From: Microstegium vimineum
Taxonomy: Eukaryota > Streptophyta > Magnoliopsida > Poales > Poaceae
Length of the DNA: 64,000 nt
Direction of reading: 5' to 3'
NCBI GenBank assembly: GCA_022036555.1
Contig: CM039130.1
Coordinates: forward strand, 9,517,964 to 9,581,963
Shown here: positions 11,391 through 22,431 of the stretch, piece after piece
How positions within the stretch are numbered: the stretch's first letter is position 1
Layout of the letters: each line of letters starts with the position of its first letter
The notes under the pieces: model-generated
What the model was told of the DNA's origin: nothing
Seen by the model: the letters and a program-made list of their open reading frames with translations, nothing else
Database searches by the model: none
Position numbers and translations under genes: made by a program

Positions 11391-13972
11391 TAGCTTGTCT
11401 ACTCATTTCAATATGGAATTCCCCATGTGTGTATCACTATCCATAACTCTTATCACTTATCACTTGCCCTCTCTATAGTCTAGTCTGTATACTAGTTAAT
11501 ACATGATGGTTTACTATCACCGTATCTTTTTAACCATTAATTCCCTGTGGATAAATATGATACTTCGGATAAATACCATTGTCCACCTTTTTTAAAACTT
11601 CTCGGTATACCATTGTATACCTTTTCTAATACTCCTCGTAAAATCTTTACAATGTTACTCCATGCGCTTGCAGATTTATTTGCGTGAGTTAAGAAATACC
11701 AATAGTGTGTCCATAAATTGCCTTGGTAAATAATACGACTGCATCTATTAATCGTGAGACATTAGTTGAGGTGGTTAATTTTGTAAAGGCTTTGGTTAAT
11801 GTTTAGGCAGTGCCTCACAAAATTATTTTTTGTAGTAGTGTTAACAATGTGGTGTTACATTAAACATTTGATAATGATAGATTAATGAGGCTTAATATTT
11901 TCGTCACATAAATTTGTCTCCTCATATGCAATTAGTTTTATAATTATCTGATATGGACACGCCATCAAACTCTGACCACATCATCAAACATGCCGACCAC
12001 ACCATCAAGCACTCCAAGCACTCCGACCACACCAACAAACACGCCGACCACAACAGTAAGCACTCTGACCACATCAAGCAAGATGTTACAATCTCCAAGT
12101 CAAGTAGCACCTACATCAACACTAGCCCAAGTCTTTGATGGACCGATTACACGTGGCCTAGCAAATAATCTACAACAAGAGGTACATGTGCAACCTTTTG
12201 AAATTCATTTTAATATTAATGAGAATTATATACTTTCTAAGTTGTTCTTGTTGCCATTACTCATGAGTCAAGATCACCATGGAGGATGACAATAGAAAAG
12301 GACCACACTCGAACCAGACCGATCCAAAAACGATCATAACTTTTGATTCACAAAAGCTATAAAGGTGAATGAGCACTTGTTGGAAAACTTATGAAGTCTA
12401 GTTTCTAATGCAACAAGTGCCAACCTGTTTGGATGATCCATTTGGCCTACCGACCAATTTTAGTGGACTCATCAGATGGTCGACAATCAGTCCGATGATC
12501 AATTTTCCATGCAAAACTACCATTTTACAATATGTTTTGGTTCATGCTGCATATGGTGTGAAATATTATCAAGGTAAGTTCCCAACGCAACAAACAACAC
12601 ATCATTTGGAGTTCCCAGGACGGAGTTATTGCCAAAACACTGAAGACTGCGCAGAAGTCCAACAGCCACGTGGGAACTCTCCTGGAAGGCATCTCGAGGA
12701 GGCCTATTCACATAGTTCGTATCTGTTGTTTTATTTCGAGTTTCCACCTATCTAGCAGGGTTGTTGCTAGTACAAATACCCCGTAGACTCATTGTAATCT
12801 CAGACTTTTTGATAATTGAAACACATAACTCATTTGTTCAGCCGCGTGCTAACAAATATTGAGAGTCATCTCTACCCGTTTGCTCTTGTGATTTTCCTTT
12901 GCGGAATTTACAGAAGCGGTGGCTTCACCCACTCCCAAATTGTGCTCTTACGGATCCCTTCAAGGTTCTGCTTGATTGATTGTAGGTTGTGTTGGTTGGT
13001 TCTTTGAGAGTGTGGTTGGGCGAATCCTCCATTCAGGTTGTAGCAAGTTATCTCGGCTTCTCCAAAGCTAGTTACCTAGAGTTCATCCTACGTCGTGAAG
13101 ATTGGGACAACAAGTCGCATCATTATCTCTTCATACTAGACGCTTGATGTGTAGTCTAGAGTCCATAACCTGTCTCTGTGTACCCATCAAGGCTACTCCA
13201 TTTATCGTTCTCGCTTTCCAAAAAATATTTTTTATAATATTATATAAAAAAATTCATATTTATGGTATACTATTAATATCATTAGATAGGTCGTTAAATC
13301 TATGTTCATAAAAATTAATTTAAATATATAAATATTGTATGTATTTTTCAGTCAAACTTATGGCAAAAAAACCAAATACTTATTTATGGAGAACGGGAGT
13401 AGTTACAAATTATACTAAAAACTAATTTAAATTAAATTGTGTAAATTAAAAACTTTTTAAATATTTAGCAAAAAAATAATTCAGTCGTGCTATTTTAATG
13501 GATATACCTTTGTTCTGTTTTGGTTGATATCTTACGGTAATATAATGGTGTTTGTATATATGTAAGTTATGCATATCTGTTGTAACTTCAATTGAGGCCT
13601 CAATTCATGCCTTGCAAGTTGCAACTTCATTTGACCTGCGCACATGCATGGATCTGATGAATCAGGCAACATCATGTGATGATATCCCCTATAATTTGAA
13701 TAGGAAGCAATAAAATACATACATCAATCTCTACCAAAGACTACCTGGCGCGCATGCAGGTGGTGCGACGCACGACCGCCTAGCTCTGCCCGGTGGCAAT
13801 CACGAAGGAGCGAGTAAAGGGAGACCGATAGTCAACCTTGGCTGCATTCCTAATAGCTGGGTCCGACAACCCAAGGCGTGAGAAAGAGAAAGAAAGAAGT
13901 AAGCGACAAAAAGGAAAGGATCAGAATTGCTATTCATATTGCATATCCCCCGCGTCCCGCGATTTTCACGGC
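11391..13972 (+). repeat. 2.6-kb direct repeat, copy 1
   Basis: From CTTAGCTTGTCTACTC onward this block matches 36811-39389 almost base for base over its whole length, in the same orientation 25.4 kb apart. It contains a CACTA-like terminus (GTAGTAGTG near 11834-11842), the 3' end of a Ty3 polyprotein (11990-12289), LTR-like sequence, and a GC-rich end. The left boundary lies just after the Copia LTR. On the right the copies diverge at about 13972, where copy 2 meets unrelated DNA. Confidence 0.85.
11990..12289 (+). pseudogene. C-terminal tail of a Ty3 (Del/Tekay-like) polyprotein, copy 1
   Basis: The frame begins in a Thr/Pro/Ser-rich stretch made of degenerate short repeats (PTTPSSTPSTPTTPTNT). 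It leads into FDGPITRGLANNLQQE, the form of tail I associate with Del/Tekay-type Ty3 polyproteins, and ends within HFNINENYIL. No enzymatic domain remains. The other copy at 37441-37755 has GPITRRLAKKLQQEV. The lineage is inferred from this short motif only. Confidence 0.5.
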
Positions 13973-14241
13973 CGTCAGTTCCGCTCCATCCAGGCACTAC
14001 ACCAGCCAACTTTTTCCGTGGCAGCTGAAACCGTCAGGGAATATACCAAAAACTGGGCATCCACCTAGCTCTCTTAATTCATCGTACCAACAACTTATCT
14101 CGACGTGTGCGTACGTCGTGATTCTCATGGGCAGCCCCTTCGTCATCGTCACCGGCACAGATCTTGCACTCCGTCCTCGCTGTCATGCGGCCCTCGGCCT
14201 CCGTCATTGCTCCCGAGCAACATCAGCCACTGAGCTAACAC
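13973..14241. other. Unassigned sequence
   Basis: No gene or repeat family recognised. It continues copy 1 of the direct repeat beyond the point where copy 2 is interrupted, so it is probably the older flanking DNA that copy 2 lost or that was displaced by the insertion at 39390. Confidence 0.3.
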
Positions 14242-14720
14242 CACTACAAAATCTTTTTGAGAGGGGGGAGTTTTGGATTTACCGTGGTAGATAAAGACGT
14301 CCACAGTGGTGAAAATGTCACGGAAAATCAGTGGCTCTCTCAAACTCATATGTGACTAAAAGACATGTTAGTTTGTCAACAATATATAATAAAATTTTCT
14401 CAAATGAAAAAATGATAAAAATAAAAGTTCTAGACATTGATGAGTTCCACAACTTTGTTGTTTATATCCTTTTCATTTGACATCATTTGTTTCCATAAAT
14501 TCTATTGGAATTTAGATTTTTGAAAATTTTCAAACGAATGAAACATGTATAGTGTTAAAAGAAAGTCAAATAGAGATATGACTAAAATAAAAGTTGTAGA
14601 AGTTGATGAGATGTACAGCTTTGATGTTCACAACTCTTTCATTTTAGATCATTTGGTGACCCAAATTGTTTAATGAAAGAAAAAAATCAAAAAAGTTTTG
14701 GCAGCCATGACGACTGTACG
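14242..14720. mobile_element. CACTA-like element end
   Basis: It begins CACTACAAAATC and continues with short GTGG/CCAC-type repeats. It then enters AT-rich DNA with the near-repeated phrase AAAAGTTGTAGAAGTTGATGAG, which I associate with inner regions of grass CACTA elements. No partner terminus with a matching 3-bp duplication could be found, so this is a tentative remnant. Confidence 0.35.
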
Positions 14721-14749
14721 TTAAATATTTATATTTATTGAAAGAAAAG

Positions 14750-14822
14750 GGCAGGGTGTGGATTCGAACCTGGGATCTTTTGATTTGAACCCCAGCACTC
14801 TAACCAATAGGATTGTGTGTGA
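14750..14822 (-). tRNA. tRNA-like relic (A- and B-box)
   Basis: On the minus strand TTGGTTAGAGTGCTGGGG resembles the D-arm and A box, and GGTTCGAATCC (14760-14770) is a perfect B box. The spacing between them is tRNA-like and a loop TTCAAAT would place CAA at the anticodon position. The stems pair poorly and the acceptor ends do not match, so I read it as a degenerate tRNA pseudogene or the head of a tRNA-derived SINE, not a working tRNA. Confidence 0.35.
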
Positions 14823-14883
14823 GTTCAATTAGGTAGGGATTTACTAACTTTTTATAAGGCACCGTCTAAAGGAGCATGAGATA

Positions 14884-15161
14884 AAATCATTGTCGGGTGT
14901 GAACCAAACGGTATTGGTGATACACATCATTGCACTTACCAACAAGTAGTAATGATTGACATTACTGTTGGTCTGGTTACCAACCGGCAGTGATGATAGA
15001 CATCACTACTGGTATGACAATTGTTGGTAGTTCTTAGCTTCACTAAAGATAGAGCGAGCCTACTATTCCCGTCAGTGGTGTAGAAATGCTTGTTGGCACT
15101 TCCAAGCACTACTACCAAAGATATGAAGCTAAAACAACTATCTACTAATGCCAATCGGGGT
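14884..15161. repeat. CACTA-like subterminal repeats, left part
   Basis: Contains degenerate copies of a CCGGCAGTGATG / CATCACTACTGG motif in both orientations (for example near 14990-15015). The same type of motif resumes at 16855-16915 beyond the LTR, so the LTR at 15162-16849 appears to have inserted inside this array. Confidence 0.45.
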
Positions 15162-16849
15162 TGTCAGTCCCGACACTAGTAGGAGCTAACTAGAGAGATT
15201 GCAATAAGAGGAGATTCTGCAAGCGCACAAAACTATCGATTGTAGCACTTCGCCTAGGAGTACCAGGTGTCGATTTATTTGATCCCAAGGGAAGGCTAGG
15301 GTGGTGTATGAATCGAGTCATGGAAGGGATGAGAATCCAAGAATAGAATAGAGAAGATGAGAAGGATGAGAGGCTAGAAAGAATGGACGATGGAATTGGC
15401 TAAGGATGAATGGAAACTAAGGAGGACGATAATGAGATAGATGATAGAGTAACTAAAGATAACTAACCTAACTACTAACTACTCATAGATAACTAAGTTG
15501 CAAGAGTCGGCAAATGACAATAAAGTAAACTAAGTTAAGCAAAGCACTACCCTTATCTTATCAAACACCGAGGCATACTCGCCTTTACCAGTCTATCGGT
15601 TGAACGCGAGCACAACGAGCCTTACTGTTAAACTAGACCGAATGTGGTGGAATTCAAGGCTCCCAGGGCTGTCACCACCTGTTTGCTACCACAGCTATCC
15701 GGGGGCCTAGCCGTATCTGAAGGTAAGTCTATAACTAAGCACCACGTCTAATTATATTCAAACTATCTCTACCCTAGCTTTGAATAGAGACACCCTTGCG
15801 GACGATAGAGCAGTTACTTGATCTAATAAGGATAACACTAAACTAACTAAGCAACATATTACCAACGATCAAACACTAAGCTTACTAGAGATTAACTACT
15901 ATGGCTAAGTGTATTGAAATGTAGGATAGCTAGAAACACCTAAGTACTTGATAAAGTAATTACTTAAAGAAATAATCGAAAGTAGACTAAAGTAATACTT
16001 GATTGAAATAGAATGAAGTACTTGGGGTACAAGGAGCAATAACAGACCAGAGATGTCAGAAGACTCTTCCGACATCCGATGCTGATCACTCGCGAAGCTT
16101 CTACTCTTTCGGCTGGCTCCAAGCTTCACAACTACTAGAGCAGGGCTAAACTAAGCTAAGAGCAGCGCTTTAGCGAGGGCACTAGAGCAAGGGTGCTTGC
16201 TCTCTAGCTATTCTTCTTGCCTAAGATTTCTTCTACCTTGCTTGGTTTCTTCCTTTCTTGAAGTGAAGTGACGCCTCCAGGGGGTATTTATAGCCTTAGG
16301 AGCACCAGGGGGTACTTATAGGCAGCTGGGGAGGCCAACCGCCATTGGGGGGGGGGGGGGTGGTGGCCGCCACCCCCACTCCACCGACAGTGATCCAACG
16401 ACCCTCCTTTGCCCTCCTAAGTCGGTTATAGGGTAGGTTTAGGGTTTGTCACATGTCAAATGTGCCAAATGGGCACAATCAAAGTGACACACTCTCCTAG
16501 CCCTTGGATGTAACCGACTTAGTGAGCTACGGTCTAGATTTGGGCTTGAGCTTGAGCACACGGATCAGTGACATGGCAGGGGAGTGAACAGGCCAGTGGG
16601 CCCTGGCGGCCGCCAGCTAGGGGTGGCGGCCACCACTCCACCTTGGCCTAAATGGGCCCTGGTGGGTGGGGCCATCCTATGGTGGGTCCACTTGTCATAT
16701 TTTGCCTATTTCCTGCATTCAAAAAAAATTCTATGTACATGTGGATTTTGGTTAGTTTGAAACCTTATATGCACCATTTCATGTGTTTTCATTATGATTA
16801 TCGGTAAAATGTTGATGGTAAAAACAGGTGTTAAGGACCATCAATAACA
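15162..16849 (-). repeat. Athila-type LTR, probably solo
   Basis: It shares the signature GCAAGCGCACA, ATTGTAGCACTTCG and AGTACCAGGTGTCG with the LTRs at 982 and 4141, and ends GGACCATCAATAACA, like their CCATCAACA. A minus-strand TATAAATA lies near 16285-16292 (complement). No coding sequence, primer site or polypurine tract flanks it, so it looks like a solo LTR left after recombination. The exact start is uncertain, and I could not settle a clean 5-bp duplication. A run of thirteen or so G lies near 16348-16361. Confidence 0.5.
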
Positions 16850-16854
16850 ATCAA

Positions 16855-17063
16855 CCGAAAGTGATGATGGACATCACTGGTGCTCTGGTTATCAAACGGG
16901 AGTGATGAAAGAAATTTGGGACCCTACATATAGCACCCACCCCACCCATGCCTCATGCATTCGCTCACCCCCATACAAGCCCACGCCACCCTATTACCCA
17001 TCGTTTCTCTCCCCCACCGTAGCTTTCTCCCATACGGCCTCATCCACCAGTTAATCCTCATCC
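16855..17063 (+). promoter_or_regulatory. Subterminal repeats plus TATA-like element
   Basis: Motifs AAAGTGATGATGG, CATCACTGG and GGGAGTGATG are followed by ACCCTACATATAGCACC near 16921-16937, a plausible TATA element, and then C-rich leader DNA up to an ATG at 17064. The layout copies the repeat-then-TATA modules of the CACTA element at 49232-59479, suggesting a CACTA-type promoter. Low certainty. Confidence 0.35.
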
Positions 17064-17141
17064 GATGGGCATAGACGCCTACAATGGTAGCGATGGAGAC
17101 ACCGGCGATGAGGACGTCTATGGCGAAGGCGTCGACACTAG

Positions 17142-17383
17142 TGCCTTCCCGAGCTAGCCGCAGTCTTCGTTTTCACATACGAAACGGGCAACGCCTTTGA
17201 CCATGCAGCGTACTGGCTGCCCAGCTTTCCGGATTCGAGCAACCCCTTCCCCAACCGGTTTGGGATACAAGCGGTGGACCTCAATGACGATGAAGAGTGG
17301 CCCGGTTACCAAGCCTACTTCAGCGGAATCAGGAGTAGCCAGGGTATGTTTCCCGTACATGTGCCTCGGAGCGGGAAAGGTAC
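17142..17383 (+). pseudogene. 5' part of an ORF split by the Tat retrotransposon
   Basis: A frame opens after a TAG at 17139 and encodes an aromatic, acidic protein segment including ETGNAFDHAAYWLP and DLNDDEEWPGYQAYF. It runs without a stop to the insertion point at 17383. Removing the retrotransposon and one GGTAC copy joins it in frame to 33672-33759, giving 109 codons and a stop. An upstream ATG at 17064 is in a different frame. I do not recognise the protein; it could belong to a CACTA-type element or a captured host gene. Confidence 0.4.
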
Positions 17384-17560
17384 TGTCGGGTACAAAGGTA
17401 AGGGGTACCCTAAACCCTTCGATAATTTAACGCTTAAACATAGCAACCATTTTTAAGACAGGAATCAGCCAACCGCTCAAGTCAGCAAACAAGGGCCCAT
17501 CACACGAAGGCCCCCTGCACCGGCGATAGCGACCAGTCGTGGGCCAGTCTGCTTCTGGAA

Positions 17561-18196
17561 GAATGACGGACCAGGGGTCGAACGAACGACCCCTCCGCTT
17601 CTGCCTCGACGCCGAATGACGGACCAGGGGTCGAACGAACGACCCCTCCGCCTCCACCTCGACGCCGAATGACGGACCAGGGGTCGAACGAACGACCCCT
17701 CCGCTTCCGCCTCGACGCCGAATGATGGACCAGGGGTCGAACGAACGACCCCTCCGCTTCCGCCTCGACGCCGAGTGACAGACTAGGGGTCGAACGAACG
17801 ACCACTCCGCCTCCACCTCGACGCCGAATGACGGACCAGGGGTCGAACGAACGACCCCTCCGCTTCTGCCTCGACGCCGAATGACGGACCAGGGGTCGAA
17901 CGAACGACCCCTCCGCCTCCACCTCGACGCCCAATGACGGACCAGGGGTCGAACGAACGACCCCTCCGCCTCCACCTCGACGCCGATTGATGGACCAGGG
18001 GTCGAAAGAACGACCCCTCCGCTTTCGCCTCGACGCCGAATGACGGACCAGGGGTCGAACGAACGACCCCTCCGCTTCCGCCTCGACGCCGAGTGACGGA
18101 CCAGGGGTCGAACGAACGACCCCTTTGCCTCCACCTCGACGCCGAATGACGGACCAGGGGTCGAACGAATGACCCCTCCGCTTCCGCCTCGACGGA
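17561..18196 (+). repeat. 53-bp minisatellite, 12 units, in U3
   Basis: Units begin at 17561 and then every 53 bp to 18144, each with a variant of GAATGACGGACCAGGGGTCG. Each unit holds the inverted pair AGGGGTCG / CGACCCCT around AACGAA, so each can form a short hairpin. Because 53 is not a multiple of three and the minus-strand reading has no stop in its three phases, long antisense frames appear here; they are by-products of the repeat, not genes. Confidence 0.95.
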
Positions 18197-18745
18197 AAGG
18201 GGTCGAACGAACGACCCCCAGATGGGAAGCTCGATCAGCCCAACTGCTCCCGGTATGGGTTAAAGTGAATCCGCCTAACGCCATGGGCGCCCACGACCGC
18301 AGTCAAATCCATCAACTCACTGCCATGTCTGTGACTCCCGTCAACTGTGCTGCCGCTATAACCACGTCGCGAGTACGGACTCCAGAGGCACCCTCGAGAC
18401 GTGAACAGGACGGCCCTCGACGATGACTTCGGGGATACGACAAGGCCACACGGGTCTTGATCCCTCCCCTCGACCGGAGGCTTGACCCCTACCTCCAACA
18501 ACTTCGGTATGGGCCCCGTCCCATCCGCCCCATCCCGCTTCAACAGTGGGACTCGCGCCTGTCTACGGAAGGACGACTCTGCTGTGCCGCGACGTCTAGT
18601 CAACTATCACCACGCCCCGGAGCGCCGGAAGGACGGGAAGGCCACGCTGCCACGTGATCGACGTCCCTTCGCCAACACTGTGCCGCGGACACGCCTCCCA
18701 TGCTACAACAGTTTAGGACCCTGTACTCTCGGGCTTCCCCTTGTC

Positions 18746-18753
18746 TATAAAAG
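18746..18753 (+). promoter_or_regulatory. LTR TATA box
   Basis: TATAAAAG within TTGTCTATAAAAGGGG, conserved in the 3' LTR at 33253-33260. It lies about 410 bp before the LTR end, where the core promoter for genomic RNA is expected. Confidence 0.8.
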
Positions 18754-19161
18754 GGGACGCCGAGATAGAAGAAGGGGTCTCTGACCTTTTCGGGCGACTC
18801 TGGCACAAATCCACATTCGCTTGGACACTCCTCACTCAGACATCAGTTCTGATCATCACACTCCACACACCCGCTGCTTGATCGACCCCTCGAGCAACCA
18901 ACCGATCGCCTAGGATAGCCCTGCTAGCCTTAGGCATCAGCTCACTCTGAGCAACCCCGTGTAAACCAACTTGTACCCCCCCTGTACGAGCACTTCGGTG
19001 CAAGATAATACAAGTCATCCTCCCCCGCTGGACGTAGGGCCTTCTTTGCCTGAACGAGGATAAATCTTGTGTCCTTCTTGCATCATATCTGGGAGAGTGA
19101 GCACGCAATATACAAATTTACTAGCCGGTTGTCTTGACCCCTGGGTCATAACACCGACAGT

Positions 19162-19179
19162 TGGCGCGCCAGGTAGGGG
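19162..19179 (+). other. Primer-binding site, tRNA-Arg type
   Basis: TGGCGCGCCAGGTAGGGG begins 2 bp after the LTR. It is complementary to the 3' end of a plant tRNA-Arg (CCU type) as I recall that tRNA, the primer reported for RIRE2-type elements. The match is effectively perfect, unlike the drifted tRNA-Asp site at 956-973. Confidence 0.8.
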
Positions 19180-19217
19180 GGCTTTGCGTGTCGATCAACT
19201 CCGAACTACTCTCTCAG

Positions 19218-21725
19218 ATGGATTCCACGATCCCATCACTTCCATTCACCACCGTCGTCTTGTTCGGCGGTCTAGGGTTCATATCCACGGGCCAGGGCCA
19301 CTACATAGTCTTTCCCTCAGTTCGTGGCATGGACAGCAGCAGCTCCGGTACGCCGGGGCCAAGGAGGATCAGGCGACGGTCCCTCCGCTTGCGCCTCTGG
19401 CCTGCGATCAGGAGGAGGCGCGAGTGACTCCGACGCACTCGTCACCGTGCGGACTCCGAGACGCCGGATGCCGTTTCCTCGGCCCCAGCTGACGACACAG
19501 TCCCTCCCCTCGGGAGCCTGTTTTACCCATGCATGTGGGTCGGGGGCGGACACCTCTCTAAGCGTGACTTTGGCTCTACCACATTGTCATCCCAGGGGTT
19601 CCCCGTGGCCTCTCCGACACACTCAACCCCGCCGCCACCGCGTAACCCGTTTCCATACGGGCTCCACAACAGCGCAAGACTCCATTCTGCCCTCGCAGGA
19701 TCGTAGATACAGACACGTTGCGGGTCTCCAGGGATCCCGCCGCGTGCGACGGACAACCCCGTCACCACCCCTCCACCGGGCGAGCACCTGGAGCCACGAC
19801 GAGCCTCGACTTGGGGCATGTTGCGGCGACGCCTGGCGGAGGAGCGCAAGGGATCTTTCCTCCACTTCTACCACAGCGACCCCGACTCGGACTCCCCCGA
19901 TGAGGATTACGATCCCACCCGGGAATGCTTCCACCTCGACGGTCAGGCTGACCCTCAGGACGACGTCGGCGACACCGCGGCCACTGATGAAGGAGGAGGG
20001 GGCAACGCTACACCAGCACGAGACGCCAACCCCCCGAGTCCTGACAAAGCCGATCCACCTCCGGACGTTCAGATCACGCAAGTCCGAGAGCTGCTCAGCT
20101 AGCTCGAGGAGGAGCGCCTACGGCTTCAGCAGCTCGAGCACGCCCTCGAGCGAGATCGTGGGCGCCCACAAGGTGGAGTGGCTCGCGAGCGGGCCCGGGA
20201 AGTCCATCGGCAAATTGTCGAGGAGGGGGCAAACGAACCCTGCGTCTACAACTGCGCCAGCCAAAATGTCGTTGCGGCCGCAATGCTGCTCCGTGACATG
20301 CCGGCGCCATCGACGCCCCAAGCACGATGCATCGGAACGAAATCCAGGGGCTTCTCCAAACTGCGGCTGTGCAGCGGGCGGAGAGCTCGGCCTCGAGGCG
20401 CCGAGGAGTTGCCTCCGGGCGTTAGGAAGTACCCCCTTGACAAAATCGAGAGGTATCCGTCCACCAGGACAAAGCGCCCCAAGGCCAAGTAGAGCGACGG
20501 CCAGTTCGAGAACGTATCGTCGACGACCGACCACCACGGGAGAACAATCGACGCCGGTACGGTGACGCCGAGGCTCGAGGTTACAGCGCTCACCGAGGTG
20601 GGCGCTACGACAGCGACGAAGATCGATGTCGGTCTCCGGAGCCACTAGGGCCCCGAGTCTTTGGCAGAACCATCCGGCGAACCGCCTTACCTGTCCGCTT
20701 CCGTCCACCCACCAGCCTGGTCAAGTATAACGGTGAAACCAAGCCAGAGCTCTGGCTTGCCGATTTCAGGCTGGCATGTCAGTTAGGAGGAGCTGACAAC
20801 GACCACGTCATCATTCGGCAACTCCCACTCTTCCTCTCCGACACCACTCGAAGATGGCTTGAGGAGCTACCCCCGGACTTGATCCAAGACTGGCCCGATC
20901 TGGTCAGGATCTTCGAGGGAAACTTCAAAGGCACCTACGAGCGGCCAGGCAACTCCTGGGATCTCCGCAGCTGCAAGCAGAAGCTAGGGGAGACCCTCCG
21001 CGCCTTCACCCATCGGTTCTCAAGGCAGCGTACTGCGCTAACCCCACATCTCCGACCACGACGTCATCACGGCGTTCATCGCCGGAACGACCTGCAAAGA
21101 GTTGGTGCGGGAGCTGGAACGGAACACCCCCAAGACCGCCAACGAGCTCATGGACATCATCGCCAACTACGCAGCTGGCGAGGAAGCCGTTGGCGCGTTC
21201 TTCCAGATACCTCAGGACAAGGGGAAGGGCAAGGCGGACGAGCCCGGGGGCTCGGACAACGGGCCCAAAAAGAAAAATGGGCCCAAAAGGAACAACCACG
21301 GCAACAGTGGTAAGAAGAAGAAGAAAAAGAAGAACCAGCCAGGCCGACACAATGCCGAGCCCAACGTCGAGCCCGACGTCGAGCCCAACGATCTTGTCGC
21401 TGCAGTAGACAAGAAGAAGCCTCGAGGGCCCCCTCCCGATGGGGGCGTCTTCGACAAGATGCTGAAGGAGCCCTGCCCCTATCATATGGGACCGGCCAAC
21501 CACCGTCTCGAGGACTTTCGCATGCTTAAAAAGCACTTCAACCCTCCCGGCTTCAAGAAAGACGACGATAAGGAAGACCCACCCTATGACCTGCACGTCA
21601 AGGGAGATGGCAAGAAAGGGGGCTTCCCTGAAATTCACGACTGCTACATGATCAACGAGGGACCCTTGACTCGACTCAGCACGCACCAGCGCAAGAGGGA
21701 ACATCGAGAGGTCTTCTCCGTTTGA
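19218..21725 (+). pseudogene. gag: gag of the Tat element, broken
   Basis: Gag forms the virus-like particle. The N-terminus may start at 19218 (MDSTIPSLPF). A clearer stretch from 19818 carries an acidic region, then LEEERLRLQQLEHALER after a TAG at 20100-20102. Reading shifts frame near 20300 and again near 21040. The retrotransposon gag domain is seen at about 20711-21200, with VKYNGETKPELWLADF, RWLEELPPDLI and FEGNFKGTYERPG. A basic Lys-rich tail (GKKKKKKKNQ) and CPYHMGPANH near 21475 follow, and the frame ends at a TGA (21723-21725). Broken by at least two frameshifts and two stops; the CAG-to-TAG reading of the first stop is inferred. Confidence 0.85.
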
Positions 21726-22431
21726 GCCCAGGCTCCTCAATATCTTGACTGGTCACACACGCCGATCACCTTCGACCAGGACAACCACCCCGAGAACGTC
21801 CCCAATGCAGGGGTCTACCCGCTCGTCGTCGACCCGATCATACTCAACACCCGCCTCACCAAGGTACTTATGGATGGGGGGAAGCAGCCTCAACATCATC
21901 TACGCCGAGACCCTCGACCTCCTGGGGATTCCGAGGACCATGCTCCTGCCCAGCGCGGGGGGATTCCATGGGATTGTTCCAGGGAAGAAGGCACTCCCGA
22001 TCGGCCGCGTCAAGCTACCCGTTTGTTTCGGCGTCCCCTCAAACTTCCGAAAGGAAGAGCTGACCTTTGAGGTGGTTGCATTCCGAGGCACCTACCATGC
22101 CATCATCGGTCGACCGGGGTATGCCAGGTTCATGGCAATCCCGAACTACGCCTACCTCAAGCTCAAGATGCCAGGGCCCATGGGGGTCATCACCGTCGGC
22201 ACCTCCTACGAGCACACATACGACTGCGACGTCGAGTGCGTGGAAAGGACCGAAGCTGTCGAAGAGTCGGCCATCCTCGCGGCCCTCGATGACTTGTCCA
22301 GGGAGATCCCCGACCCCAAGCGACACGCTGGCAACTTCAAGCCGGCGGAAGACACCAAGACCGTCCCGCTCGACCCCGACCACACGGATGGCAAGGTGCT
22401 GACGATCAGCGCCACCCTCGAGCCCAAATAG
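21726..22431 (+). pseudogene. Tat protease (retropepsin) region
   Basis: It reads YLDWSHTPITFDQDNHPENV in the gag frame, then shifts by one base near 21870 at a run of G into the pol frame. The active-site motif reads MDGGSSLNIIY after the shift, the D-G-G-S form typical of Tat proteases instead of D-S/T-G. It is followed by the flap side and TYHAIIGRPGYARFMAIPNY, the conserved G-R-P block. The frame closes with a TAG at 22429-22431. A homologous fragment lies at 45368-45636. The protease would cut Gag-Pol; this copy is inactive because of the shift. Confidence 0.85.

Larger units (their letters stand above)
17384..19159 (+). repeat. 5' LTR of the Tat element (1776 bp)
   Basis: Starts TGTCGGGTACAAAGG and ends AACACCGACA. 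A promoter TATA box TATAAAAG lies at 18746-18753 with its twin at 33253-33260 in the 3' LTR. The upstream U3 part holds twelve 53-bp repeats (17561-18196), whereas the 3' LTR holds six. That difference of 318 bp accounts for the LTR length difference of 317 bp. Confidence 0.95.

Noticed and set aside
15152..16852. CAATC target duplication around the LTR at 15162-16849
   Set aside because: CAATC occurs on both sides, but using it would give the LTR ends without TG and CA. I left the duplication undefined.
17427..18284. Long minus-strand open frame (285 codons) across the LTR repeats
   Set aside because: It is a by-product of the 53-bp array, which has no stop in any antisense phase; the same reading is found in the 3' LTR. 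No start context, domain or conserved end.
19324..20565. 413-codon plus-strand frame at the start of gag
   Set aside because: Recognisable gag phrases lie in the other two frames; this one is Arg/Ser/Pro-rich and compositional.
21006..21740. 244-codon minus-strand frame opposite gag
   Set aside because: Shadow of the gag domain; gag motifs are clear on the plus strand and this frame has no domain.
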